The translations under genes were made by a program, and so were the position numbers. Below the pieces are notes generated by a model that had not been told where the DNA came from, did no database searches, and saw only the letters and a list, made by a program, of their open reading frames with translations. Below, in pieces: positions 18,810 through 27,435 of a stretch of DNA of 64,000 nt. Location of the stretch: the NCBI RefSeq assembly GCF_000504205.1, contig NZ_AZAJ01000001.1, positions 2,020,879-2,084,878 on the forward strand, in the 5' to 3' direction. Position 1 is the first letter of the stretch. Every line of letters starts with the position of its first letter. The DNA comes from Methanolobus tindarius DSM 2278. GTDB taxonomy: Archaea; Halobacteriota; Methanosarcinia; Methanosarcinales; Methanosarcinaceae.

Positions 18810-19211
18810 ATGAAAGTTGTTATCGAGACACCAAAATACAGTTTTTTCAAATACAACAAACAGGGTTCTGTTTTTGTCAAAGAATTCCTGTCTCCGATAC
18901 CCACAATATTCAATTATGGTTTTATCCAGGGGAGCCTTGCTGATGACGGCATGGAAAAAGATGTTGTTGTCATAGGTCCACGTGTGCCACAGGGAACGAT
19001 TCTAAATGTCGATAAATTCCATGGAGTTGTTAAATTCATGGATGATTCCCTTGAAGACAATAAAGAAATATTCTGCATGGGTGGTTTTTACTCAAAACCA
19101 GTTTTCTATTTTTATTTCCATCTTTATGCAACATTCAAGATTTTCTATTACCTTATTCTCAAAAGAAAACTTGCAAAATGCCGGTTTGAAGGGATTTCAT
19201 GGTACTATTGA
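18810..19211 (+). CDS. Small inorganic-pyrophosphatase-like protein
   Basis: The 133-residue protein begins MKVVIETPKYSFFKYN, like soluble family I pyrophosphatases. DDGMEKDVVVIGPRVPQG resembles the GDPLDVLVLG region, and DDSLEDNKEIFCMGGF resembles the DDK region. It is shorter than the usual family length (about 170) and the canonical acidic cluster is incomplete, so catalysis is doubtful. It may be a related oligomeric beta-barrel with another role. The inverted repeat at 18636-18691 lies upstream. Confidence 0.6.
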   Translation: MKVVIETPKYSFFKYNKQGSVFVKEFLSPIPTIFNYGFIQGSLADDGMEKDVVVIGPRVPQGTILNVDKFHGVVKFMDDSLEDNKEIFCMGGFYSKPVFYFYFHLYATFKIFYYLILKRKLAKCRFEGISWYY

Positions 19212-19253
19212 ACTCGCGATAATTCTAACTATATTTGCACATGTCACACCATT

Positions 19254-20414
19254 TCAATGTGTAGATATTGCTTCTACCGGGTCAAGACTTGCAGCTTTCT
19301 GTGCAGGATAGATTCCCGCAAACAGGTTCAGGAAAAATACAAGCGAGATTATCGTAACCACATCTACCACCCTGACAACTACGGGAATTGTATCGATTCC
19401 ATAAGCACCTTCCGGAAGCGGATAACTGCCAATTGAAAGTGCCAGTGCCACACCGGCAGCGGTTCCAAGAACAGCTCCACCAAAACCAAGCATTCCGCTT
19501 TCTATCAGAAAAATAGTTCTGATACTTGACTTGCTGGCACCCATGGCAAGCAATATGCCAATTTCTTTCACTTTACTCATGACAACCATGTTCAAGGTAC
19601 TGACAACTCCAAAAGATGCAATAAGAAGTATGAATCCCAGTGTCACATTATTGGAAACAGTCTCAATGGCAATGGTTCTCAGGATTTCAGGGTTATTGTC
19701 AGTCCAGCCTGCGGCATTGTAACCATAGCCCTCAATTATCTGTGCAATCTCCCTGTCCCTGTTAAAATCAGCCAGTCTCAGGTTAATTCCATTTATCACA
19801 TCATCAGTATCATAGAATTTCTGCGCAGTTTCCAGTGAAGTATATGTCAGGCTTTCGTCAAGAGCTGTTCCGGTATCATAGATGGCAATAACTTTTAGTG
19901 AGACCGGATTTGCGTTTGGGAATGAAACTTCTACATTGTCTCCTATGTCAAGCTCCATGTCCTCTGCAAATTTATCTCCAATAATTATACTCTTATCAGA
20001 ATAAGTCAGTTCATCATAGTTCCCTTTGATGATGTCATCTTTTGTGTGCGATACAGCATCTTCCCTGGAAGCTATTATTCCTTTGATAGCTGCATTTTTG
20101 GTATTGTCCTTAAATTTGAAAGACGCCTCGCCTGTAAGATAGGGCGATGATGCAACTACGCCGTCAATATTATTGATCTTATCAACAATGTTCTTGTAAA
20201 GATGAACGTAATCTTCTCCGTCTTGCGGGGAAACCACAACATGTGGAAGGTTTTCGACGGTTTTACTATAGAGTTCCTGAGTAAATCCTGCCATGAATGA
20301 CTGGGACACCATCAGGATCATCACTGCGATTCCTATGGCGGCAACTGATAGAATTGTCTGTCTTTTTCTTGCTCTTATATGGCGAAGTGCAATGAACAAT
20401 TCATAACGCATCAT
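19254..20414 (-). CDS. FtsX/MacB-type ABC permease without its own ATPase
   Basis: The 386-residue permease starts MMRYELFIALRHIRARKRQT, has one N-terminal helix, an extracytoplasmic domain (about residues 45-255) and three C-terminal helices. It ends GIYPAQKAASLDPVEAISTH. It follows the PGF-CTERM protein gene by only nine bases on the same strand, so the two form an operon with no ATPase. An aaggtgtg ribosome-binding site precedes the start. It is paralogous to the permease at 17393. Confidence 0.9.
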   Translation of the reverse strand: MMRYELFIALRHIRARKRQTILSVAAIGIAVMILMVSQSFMAGFTQELYSKTVENLPHVVVSPQDGEDYVHLYKNIVDKINNIDGVVASSPYLTGEASFKFKDNTKNAAIKGIIASREDAVSHTKDDIIKGNYDELTYSDKSIIIGDKFAEDMELDIGDNVEVSFPNANPVSLKVIAIYDTGTALDESLTYTSLETAQKFYDTDDVINGINLRLADFNRDREIAQIIEGYGYNAAGWTDNNPEILRTIAIETVSNNVTLGFILLIASFGVVSTLNMVVMSKVKEIGILLAMGASKSSIRTIFLIESGMLGFGGAVLGTAAGVALALSIGSYPLPEGAYGIDTIPVVVRVVDVVTIISLVFFLNLFAGIYPAQKAASLDPVEAISTH

Positions 20415-20423
20415 TCACACCTT

Positions 20424-21536
20424 TCAGTGTTCTTTTTGTCTGCCAATTATTGCTGCAATAGCAGTGAACATTATAGCAAAAACAAATGTAAATCCCGGAG
20501 ATTGCTGAGTGCTCTGGTCGGAGCTTGTATTTGTCTGGTTAACTACCGGTTCATAATCAGACTCGATAATCTTTTCTTCAACATCCAGAATGTTGCCATC
20601 ATTACCGATGACTTCAATGAGGAGTTCATACTCTCCGGTTGTCAGGCGTTCATCCCAGATAGTTTCCACGGTTTCATCATCTCCGTTAAGGATCACCGGG
20701 GATTTTTCAACCACGGATATGAGTTCAGTTTTATCGTTTCCATTCATCTCTGAAACGCTGAACCTGACTGAGCCTTTAAACGGAACCTGTGAGATTCCAT
20801 CTATTGTAGCACTTGCCCCAATGTCATCTTCATAAGTGTCACTGATGAACACATCATCCTGCGCGGTGAAATCCTCAGTCAATGCTAGATAGCTAACTGA
20901 TGGTGAGTATAATTTTACTTTCACTCTTGCGCTGTAATCTTTATTATTCTCAAGTAAAACATTCCAGTCTTCGGTTATTTCCAGGGGTACGGTGCTGACT
21001 GAGACCTTCTTTTCGGAACCGGAATAAATCACATCTGAACCGTCCATAAGCATGTATTCAATGTCTACGAGAACTGCATCTATTGGAGTTATCATCACAC
21101 TGAACCCCTGTGAGTTTGGTACAAGGTCATCAACTGTGATCCTTGGAATAGTCTGCCTTCCGTTTACAAAACTGTATGTATCCTCGTAGATTGTACAGCC
21201 ATCTTTAGACAGGGTGCTTGTCACTGTATATTTCCCATCGCTTTTGTCATCAGTGTCCCATTTGAATGCTTTTGTCACATCAGAATCCGATGTAATGCTG
21301 TCTATAGTAAAACTCCTGCTGTCCAGCACATTTCCTGAATGTTCCAGAACCATATCAAGTTCCATTCCGCTAACAGTTTCTGAGCTTTGCAGTGTGATAT
21401 CACAGGTTTCCAGGTCAGAGTAGACATCTGTGATAGTCACGTCATAATCACTGGATGAACAATCGAGTGCTGAACTAGGCATTACTAAAAATAGTACCAT
21501 TAGCATGGCTGCAAGTGACAAAAAAGCAGATTTCAT
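20424..21536 (-). CDS. Secreted PGF-CTERM beta-rich protein
   Basis: The protein is about 370 residues from ATG 21536, chosen because AGGAG lies seven bases upstream and a signal peptide (MKSAFLSLAAMLMVLFLVMPSSA) follows directly. Its body consists of beta-rich segments resembling CARDB/Ig-like domains; two cysteines (DCSSSDYD, ETCDIT) lie near the N-terminus. The end, SPGFTFVFAIMFTAIAAIIGRQ, is a PGF-CTERM signal for archaeosortase A. It is the first gene of an operon with the permease at 19254-20414 and may be its extracytoplasmic partner (inference). Confidence 0.8.
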   Translation of the reverse strand: MKSAFLSLAAMLMVLFLVMPSSALDCSSSDYDVTITDVYSDLETCDITLQSSETVSGMELDMVLEHSGNVLDSRSFTIDSITSDSDVTKAFKWDTDDKSDGKYTVTSTLSKDGCTIYEDTYSFVNGRQTIPRITVDDLVPNSQGFSVMITPIDAVLVDIEYMLMDGSDVIYSGSEKKVSVSTVPLEITEDWNVLLENNKDYSARVKVKLYSPSVSYLALTEDFTAQDDVFISDTYEDDIGASATIDGISQVPFKGSVRFSVSEMNGNDKTELISVVEKSPVILNGDDETVETIWDERLTTGEYELLIEVIGNDGNILDVEEKIIESDYEPVVNQTNTSSDQSTQQSPGFTFVFAIMFTAIAAIIGRQKEH

Positions 21537-21634
21537 ATCAGGGCTCCTGTATTTTATTAAGTTATTTTTGATACTATTTATAGCAATCTGTGAGTTCAAT
21601 TAATATCTTCATACTGACAATTTGTCATTTGTAG

Positions 21635-21787
21635 CAGGGATATGACATTTTCAGTTTCAGAATCATATGGTGTTTCAATAGCAGTGATGCGCATGATTCC
21701 AGAAGTGCTAAGTGGATAGCTAATGATGCTTTTTGGAAACTTAAAAATGAAAAAGTGATTGAAAAACTGGGAAAATCACGCAGGTGA
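21635..21787 (+). pseudogene. Possible gene remnant (50 codons, no start)
   Basis: An open frame without any ATG, GTG or TTG at its beginning ends at TGA 21785-21787. Its last part reads WIANDAFWKLKNEKVIEKLG, with protein-like composition. I do not recognise the family. It may be the 3' end of a decayed gene or chance. Confidence 0.2.
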
Positions 21788-21824
21788 ATGGTTGTGAGAG
21801 ATAGTAAGTAGCAGATAAGATCTC

Positions 21825-23012
21825 TCACTCATATCTCAGTGCATCCAGTGGTTTCATTCTTGAGGCCTTCCATGCCGGATACATGCCTCCCACAAGACTT
21901 GTGGCAATTCCAAAGAAGAACCCCTCAGCCACATAGAACATGCTTGAAAGTGTGAACAGGTATGATGTGTTTTTCACCAGCAGTTCCATAACCAGATAGC
22001 TGCCACCAATTGTGAGTATCGAGCCCGCGGTACTGGCAATCACTCCGAGGAACAGTGCCTCAAGCAGGAACATTTTAAGAATGTCCTTTCTTGAAGCTCC
22101 TACGGCTTTCATGATACCTATCTCCTTTGTGCGTTCCATTGTTGACATGAGCATTACATTCAGTATGCTCACACCTGCAACTAGCAGTGATATTGAGCCG
22201 ATTCCCATCAGGAACAGCGATATCGATCTAAAAACATCATCAAGACTTTCAGTTATCATATTCGTTGCAAAGACTGTTACAAGTTCATCCTTCCTGTTGA
22301 TCCTTTCCTCTATCTCATCGGAAACAGCATCTATTTCTTCGAGGTCTTTGACTATGATTATCACTTCATCATAACCTTCATCCTCATCCGGGTAGAGTTT
22401 ATCGTACATTTCCGAAGATGTAAAAACACCACTATCAGTGCTGATATCAAACCCCATTCCTCGTTCTTTCAGAATTCCCACAACTCTTAGCTTCGTATCA
22501 TCGATCTCTATCTTCTGACCGAGGGTAAGTTCCATATTGTCGGCAACACTGTACCCCACAACACAATCTGTTGATCCGGGTTTGAAAAAACGTCCATCCT
22601 CAAGTTCCACCAGTTTTTCCAGGTCTTCTTTTTCAATATCATAGACTGAAACGTATGACTGGTACGTCGTCCCTCCCTCTTTATATTCGATAACTTCTCC
22701 ACTGGCAGAAACAGGTATTATGCTTTCGATATTGCTGACTTTCCTCATCTGGTCTACCTGTTTGTCGGTGATGTAATCCTCTCCCGGAGCAGGTGAAACT
22801 ATTAGTTTGTCTCCTATATCAGCAAAAGATTCAGTTACAGAAAGTTTCAGGCTGTTGCCGAGAATTCCCATTGAGGATATTGCGATAACCCCGATGATTA
22901 TGCCGATGGCAGCAAGCACAGTACGGACAGACTGTCGTTTCAGGTTCCTTTTTGCCAGTTCTGCGTACATATTATTACTCAGCATTGCAGAGAGTTTCTT
23001 TGTGGGCTTCAT
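21825..23012 (-). CDS. MacB-type ABC permease (cassette A)
   Basis: The 395-residue permease starts with a helix containing LAAIGIIIGVIAISSMGILG (about residues 33-52). It has a MacB-type extracytoplasmic domain of about 210 residues and a C-terminal FtsX domain with SILNVMLMSTMERTKEIGIMKAVGASRKDI. It ends GMYPAWKASRMKPLDALRYE. Its start overlaps the end of the ATPase gene by four bases, so they are translationally coupled. It is the last gene of a five-gene minus-strand operon starting at 26454. Confidence 0.92.
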   Translation of the reverse strand: MKPTKKLSAMLSNNMYAELAKRNLKRQSVRTVLAAIGIIIGVIAISSMGILGNSLKLSVTESFADIGDKLIVSPAPGEDYITDKQVDQMRKVSNIESIIPVSASGEVIEYKEGGTTYQSYVSVYDIEKEDLEKLVELEDGRFFKPGSTDCVVGYSVADNMELTLGQKIEIDDTKLRVVGILKERGMGFDISTDSGVFTSSEMYDKLYPDEDEGYDEVIIIVKDLEEIDAVSDEIEERINRKDELVTVFATNMITESLDDVFRSISLFLMGIGSISLLVAGVSILNVMLMSTMERTKEIGIMKAVGASRKDILKMFLLEALFLGVIASTAGSILTIGGSYLVMELLVKNTSYLFTLSSMFYVAEGFFFGIATSLVGGMYPAWKASRMKPLDALRYE

Positions 23013-23779
23013 TCGATAACCTCTCCGTCCTGTATTCTGATGGTGGTATGTGAATACTCCTCAAGCTTTGGATCATGTGTGACCACAATAACAGTTGTCC
23101 CGGCAGCATTCAGTTCCTTTAACAGTTCCATGATATTCTGCCCGGTTTTAGTGTCAAGATTTCCGGTAGGCTCATCAGCAAGCAGTATCGGGGGATTGTT
23201 TGCCAGTGCCCTTGCAATAGCGACTCTTTGCTGCTGCCCGCCTGACATCTCATTTGGTTTATGGTCAGCATATTCAAGCGGAAGGTCGGCTTTCTGAAGC
23301 ATAGCAAGAGCTCTTTTTCTTCTTTTGGAAGGAGATTCCCCGTTGAATATCATGGGGATCTCTACATTTTCCAGTGCAGTAAGTGTCGGTATAAGGTTAA
23401 ATTGCTGGAAAATGAAACCAATATTGTTCCTGCGTATTGCAGTGAGCCCATCATCATCAAGCTTTGAAAGATCTACATTATTGACCTTAACCTTTCCAGA
23501 TGTGGGAAGGTCAAGGCAGCCTATCATGTTTAGAAGTGTGCTCTTTCCTGAACCTGATGAACCCATGATGGTTACAAAATCTCCTTTTTTAATCGCAAAG
23601 CTGACACCGTTCAGTGCATAGATCTTGTTTTCCCCAAGGGTGTAAATGCGTTTTACATTCCGTAATTGCACAATGGGATGTATCGAAGGTTTTGATTCCT
23701 TTAAGATTTTTCCGGAATCTGTAGTCGATGTTCTTTTTTTCTTCTTTACAGTATCCGTGGAAGATTTTGACTTCTGCAT
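23009..23779 (-). CDS. ABC transporter ATPase, MacB type (cassette A)
   Basis: The 256-residue ATPase has a lysine/serine-rich N-terminal extension of about 35 residues, then Walker A GSSGSGKST (about 73-81), signature MSGGQQQRVAIARAL, Walker [12 protein letters not shown] and VVTHDP. The signature and the following D-loop are those of MacB/LolD ATPases. The basic extension is absent from the other three ATPases in the window. It overlaps the downstream permease by four bases and follows the COG1361 gene by 11 bases. Confidence 0.93.
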   Translation of the reverse strand: MQKSKSSTDTVKKKKRTSTTDSGKILKESKPSIHPIVQLRNVKRIYTLGENKIYALNGVSFAIKKGDFVTIMGSSGSGKSTLLNMIGCLDLPTSGKVKVNNVDLSKLDDDGLTAIRRNNIGFIFQQFNLIPTLTALENVEIPMIFNGESPSKRRKRALAMLQKADLPLEYADHKPNEMSGGQQQRVAIARALANNPPILLADEPTGNLDTKTGQNIMELLKELNAAGTTVIVVTHDPKLEEYSHTTIRIQDGEVIE

Positions 23780-23790
23780 GTGAGCACCGG

Positions 23791-25095
23791 TTATTCTAGA
23801 GTTTCGTCCTCTTCTTCATCTGCATACATGTCATCCAAGTACTCATCCTCGTCCCCATCTTCATCATCCTGATTATCCTCGTCTTCCTCCTCATCCTGTC
23901 TTTTTTTCCAGGAATATCCAATGACCGCCACGATTGCAATTATGATTATGCCGGCACCTATCCAGAGGCCGGGTGAACTACCTTCGTCATCACTGCTGGA
24001 ATATGGTACTCTTGAAGATGTATCAAGTGATATTTCCTGGGTGATAGCAGTGTAAGCATTGTCCGGGTCTCGGAACTCAATGATTATTGGGATAGAGGTC
24101 ACGTTTCGGGATGTGACGCGTGCACTCAGCTCGAAACTGCTGAAATCATCTGCTTCCAGTGTTCCTATGAAGTAATTTGCGTAAGGCTGCAAAGGTTCAA
24201 TATCTTCTGCATCGTCAATAGACACCATTACGTTCTTCGCATCAGTGATGCCGAAATTGTTCAGGTCTCCTGAAAGTGTGTATTTATTAGCAGTATTCTC
24301 GACCTCGATTCCGGTGAATACCAGCGGGGATTGTTTGATAATTCTTACTTCCTTGGATGCAGTCTCCGAGTTATGCAGGTTGTCCCCGTTAAAGTATGAA
24401 GCAGTAAATGAAACGTCAGTGTAACCTTCTTCACTTGACATCGTGTTGAATGTGAAGCTTGCTGTTGACTTGTTTCCTTCAGGGATTCCTCCTACAAAAT
24501 AATCGGAGGGGCTGAATGTCATACCTTTTGCATGCGGGGTCACAATAACACTGGTTACATCATTTGGTCTTCTGTTAACTACATCCACGCTGATAGTTGA
24601 AACCTCGTTCATCAGTGTTGACGGGAAATTTGACATTATTACCTTTACATTCCTGTCATCCACTTTTACAGGGATACGGTAATTAAAGTCATTCATATCG
24701 CTGCCACCTACGATTGTCAGATCTGTGAAATGAATTCCATCTGTAGTATTATCCCTGGCCTTTACGGTGAAGGTGAGTTTCAGCGTATCTCCCGGACCTA
24801 ATAGTCCCACATCAGTATAGCTTTTATCTAATATCAGGAGGTCACTATTCCCTTCAAGGCTGGCACTGGCAACATATGCATTCATATCCAGTGTTTCTTC
24901 ATCTTCTGTAACAAATTTCTCACCGCTTGCCATATTAGCTAATGTAACGGTTATTGTTCCTGTGTCACCAGGCATGAAATATTCAGGTTCAATGCTGTAA
25001 TCAACGGTAAATGTAGGTCTTATTTCAGTTATTGCAGCACCGGGGAAAGATAAAGCGGCCAGAATTATCATGGCCAGGGCAATTAATTTCATCAT
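23791..25095 (-). CDS. Anchored COG1361 surface protein (cassette A)
   Basis: The 434-residue protein has a signal peptide (MMKLIALAMI... to PGAA), several NEW3/CARDB-like beta-sandwich repeats (YFMPGDTGTITVTLANMASG near residue 40; STISVDVVNRRPNDVTSV near 165), and a membrane helix (about 374-393). A strongly acidic cytoplasmic tail of about 40 residues follows, rich in DEEED and DDEDGDED. The acidic tail contrasts with the basic tails of the cassette B and C homologues. It lies between the Yip1 genes and the ATPase and probably supplies the extracytoplasmic part of the transporter (inference). Confidence 0.85.
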   Translation of the reverse strand: MMKLIALAMIILAALSFPGAAITEIRPTFTVDYSIEPEYFMPGDTGTITVTLANMASGEKFVTEDEETLDMNAYVASASLEGNSDLLILDKSYTDVGLLGPGDTLKLTFTVKARDNTTDGIHFTDLTIVGGSDMNDFNYRIPVKVDDRNVKVIMSNFPSTLMNEVSTISVDVVNRRPNDVTSVIVTPHAKGMTFSPSDYFVGGIPEGNKSTASFTFNTMSSEEGYTDVSFTASYFNGDNLHNSETASKEVRIIKQSPLVFTGIEVENTANKYTLSGDLNNFGITDAKNVMVSIDDAEDIEPLQPYANYFIGTLEADDFSSFELSARVTSRNVTSIPIIIEFRDPDNAYTAITQEISLDTSSRVPYSSSDDEGSSPGLWIGAGIIIIAIVAVIGYSWKKRQDEEEDEDNQDDEDGDEDEYLDDMYADEEEDETLE

Positions 25096-25099
25096 GGTT

Positions 25100-25765
25100 T
25101 TACCCCATTAAAAATATCCTGTATTCAAACAAAGTGTATAATATGGATAGAACCACAGGAATTGCAACCGCAATAGCCGCATTTTTGACACTTATGTTCC
25201 TTGAATAGCTCAGTCCGTACATCCATATGTATCCGCTCCATAATGTGAAAATTATCATTAACAGTGGTACAACTTTCATAACAGGGTCAGACAACATTGC
25301 ATCAGTTGTGAGTGTAGGGTCATTGATGCCGTTTTCAAGCATTAAGAGTAGTTTATTCCCGTAGAATACTTCGATAACCGATCTGAAGATATTTGGCAGG
25401 AGCCCGTAGGATACGAATTCCATCACTCTTGAGAAATCTCCTTCAGCCTTGAATATTGAAGATATGATGTAGAACAATGCACTGTAAAAGAGCCACCACA
25501 AAAGTGTGCCGATGATTGTTGTGAAAATCGAAATGACAAACCATATTATCATCATGGAGGATGCAAAGTTTTCCATCCCGTCCACTATGGGTACGTTTTC
25601 AAATAGTTCAATTGCTCCAGCAGCCACAATTAATGAACTCAGTATCTTTACTACTATCACAAGTGCAATAATAGCAATCGGTGTTTTCCACTCAATATCT
25701 TCGTGTATCTTTCTCCCAAAAAAAGAATTGGGTTTTGTCAGTGCTTCCAGCATCATTCCACCCAT
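25100..25765 (-). CDS. Yip1-domain membrane protein (cassette A, second copy)
   Basis: The 221-residue protein has about five membrane helices and the Yip1-type pattern: LTKPNSFFGRKIHEDIEWKTP at the N-terminus, FYIISSIFKAEGDFSRVMEFVSYGLLPNIF in the middle and TLWSGYIWMYGLSYSRN near the end. It is a clear paralogue of the next gene upstream (25780-26454). Prokaryotic Yip1 proteins have no settled function. The gene ends four bases before the COG1361 start, so it belongs to the ABC operon. Confidence 0.85.
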   Translation of the reverse strand: MGGMMLEALTKPNSFFGRKIHEDIEWKTPIAIIALVIVVKILSSLIVAAGAIELFENVPIVDGMENFASSMMIIWFVISIFTTIIGTLLWWLFYSALFYIISSIFKAEGDFSRVMEFVSYGLLPNIFRSVIEVFYGNKLLLMLENGINDPTLTTDAMLSDPVMKVVPLLMIIFTLWSGYIWMYGLSYSRNISVKNAAIAVAIPVVLSILYTLFEYRIFLMG

Positions 25766-25779
25766 AGCGTGCTTTTACT

Positions 25780-26454
25780 TTACCTGAGGATGAATACTGT
25801 CAGTACAGTATAAAGAACGGACAATCCGATAGGAATACCAACTGTGATCACAGCATTTTTCAGGCTGAGGTTGCGTGCGTATTTTACACCGAATATCCAG
25901 ATGTTTGCACTCCAGAGAGTGAAGATGAGTCCCAGGATAGTTGCTATCTTCATAGAAGGGTCTGCAAACATCATGTCCTGTACAGCCTGTGGGTCTGTAA
26001 TAGATGAGAAGTCTATGTTTGAGAATACCCTGTTAGCATAATAGGCGGCTATCAGTGAGCTTACAATATTTGGAATGAATCCGTAGGCCACAAATTCCAT
26101 TGACCTTTTGAAGTCTCCTTCGCCGCTGAATACTATTGAGATGATGTAAAATATGGCTGTGTACAGCAACCATGAAAAAGCGACTCCTATAATAGAGCCA
26201 ATTATCAGAAAAATTACTATAATAATTTGTCCGGCACCTTCAAGAAAATCCATACTCATAAATGATTGAAGGGTGCTCATAATTGTGGTATAGGTTGTGA
26301 TGGCTCCTACTACTACCATCAATGACATAATTATAAGCGGATTTTTCCACTCAATTTCTTCATTTATCTTTTTTTTGAAAAACCCATTTGGGTCAGTTAA
26401 TACTTGTAACATTCTTTCCACATCCAGTCTTATATCCTCGGAGTCATTTGTCAA
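25780..26454 (-). CDS. Yip1-domain membrane protein (cassette A, first copy)
   Basis: The 224-residue membrane protein shares the Yip1 layout of the following gene: LTDPNGFFKKKINEEIEWKNPL, FYIISIVFSGEGDFKRSMEFVAYGFIPNI and TLWSANIWIFGVKYARN. About five helices are predicted, after a soluble N-terminal stretch of about 30 residues. It is the first gene of the minus-strand cassette and is 14 bases upstream of its paralogue. Its promoter lies in the 251-base spacer shared with cassette B. Confidence 0.85.
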   Translation of the reverse strand: MTNDSEDIRLDVERMLQVLTDPNGFFKKKINEEIEWKNPLIIMSLMVVVGAITTYTTIMSTLQSFMSMDFLEGAGQIIIVIFLIIGSIIGVAFSWLLYTAIFYIISIVFSGEGDFKRSMEFVAYGFIPNIVSSLIAAYYANRVFSNIDFSSITDPQAVQDMMFADPSMKIATILGLIFTLWSANIWIFGVKYARNLSLKNAVITVGIPIGLSVLYTVLTVFILR

Positions 26455-26705
26455 TATTCAAATCTGACGATATTTAGTCAACAATGCATTGAATTATGAT
26501 TATTTATACTTTTTTACATCAACATTCATTTTTTTATTAATATTGTTCTATATAGCAATCAGATTGGATTGGGATTTTTCGCGTCTCTATATTTGCATGC
26601 AAAGAAGCTTTTTATAAGTTAAACCCCGAATTATTTAGAGTGCCGGATATATTCTTCATTGAATGACAATATGACTTATCATGTGCACCTTTATGGGAGA
26701 CTAAT
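26455..26705. promoter_or_regulatory. Shared divergent promoter region of cassettes A and B
   Basis: This spacer separates two divergent ABC cassettes. A TATA-like tttttataagtt at 26609-26620 is suited to the plus-strand genes, about 85 bases before the ATG, and the AT-rich stretch near 26490-26550 could serve the minus strand. tgggag at 26694-26699 is the ribosome-binding site of the ATPase at 26706. No repeat or small gene was seen. Confidence 0.45.
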
Positions 26706-27419
26706 ATGGATGGGAAAGCTGCCTACAATGAGAATAGCAGGAGCAATACACCTGTTATTGAGCTTGTAAACCTTTGCAAAAGCTACCATGTAGGGGACAT
26801 GGACGTACCTATTCTCAAAAGTATTGACCTGAGAGTCATGCCCGGGGAATTCGTTGCAATCATGGGTCCGTCCGGTTCCGGAAAAAGTACACTGATGAAC
26901 ATGATAGGTTGTCTTGACAGGCCAAACTGCGGTCAGGTTCTTTTGATGGGTAAGGACGTTGATACACTTTCGGATCCTGAACTTGCAAAGTTAAGGGGGC
27001 TGGAGATTGGATTTGTTTTTCAGAACTTCAATCTTGTTCCAAGGCTCACAACACTCCAGAATGTGGAACTTCCTACTTATGCTAATAAAAAACCAGGAGT
27101 GGACATCAGGCAAAAAGCCATGAATTTAGTTGAAATGGTTGGTCTGAAAGAGCGCATGAATTACAAACCCTCGGAAATGTCGGGTGGGCAACAACAGAGG
27201 ATTGCAATTGCGCGTGCTTTGATTAATGATCCTTCTCTTATACTGGCTGATGAACCAACAGGAAACCTTGATTCAAAAACCGGTGACGAGATTATGAAGA
27301 TATTTTCTGATCTGCATGAAAAAGGAAGAACAATAGTTATGATCACTCATGACCCGGATCTGACGGAATTTGCAGACAGGGTAGTACATCTTAAAGACGG
27401 AATTATTGATAATAACTGA
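26706..27419 (+). CDS. ABC transporter ATPase, MacB type (cassette B)
   Basis: The 237-residue ATPase has Walker [10 protein letters not shown] (about residues 56-64), Q-loop [13 protein letters not shown], signature MSGGQQQRIAIARAL, Walker [13 protein letters not shown] and MITHDPDLTEFAD. It belongs to the MacB/LolD group and is nearly collinear with the ATPase at 31388. The COG1361 gene follows within about 16 bases, so it starts a four-gene operon (ATPase, surface protein, two permeases). Confidence 0.95.
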   Translation: MDGKAAYNENSRSNTPVIELVNLCKSYHVGDMDVPILKSIDLRVMPGEFVAIMGPSGSGKSTLMNMIGCLDRPNCGQVLLMGKDVDTLSDPELAKLRGLEIGFVFQNFNLVPRLTTLQNVELPTYANKKPGVDIRQKAMNLVEMVGLKERMNYKPSEMSGGQQQRIAIARALINDPSLILADEPTGNLDSKTGDEIMKIFSDLHEKGRTIVMITHDPDLTEFADRVVHLKDGIIDNN

Positions 27420-27435
27420 AAATGAGGAAATGACC

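Noticed and set aside
21625-21828. 67-codon minus-strand frame between the permease genes
   Set aside because: It has no ribosome-binding site, and its leucine/serine-rich content looks like the reverse reading of a possible plus-strand remnant.
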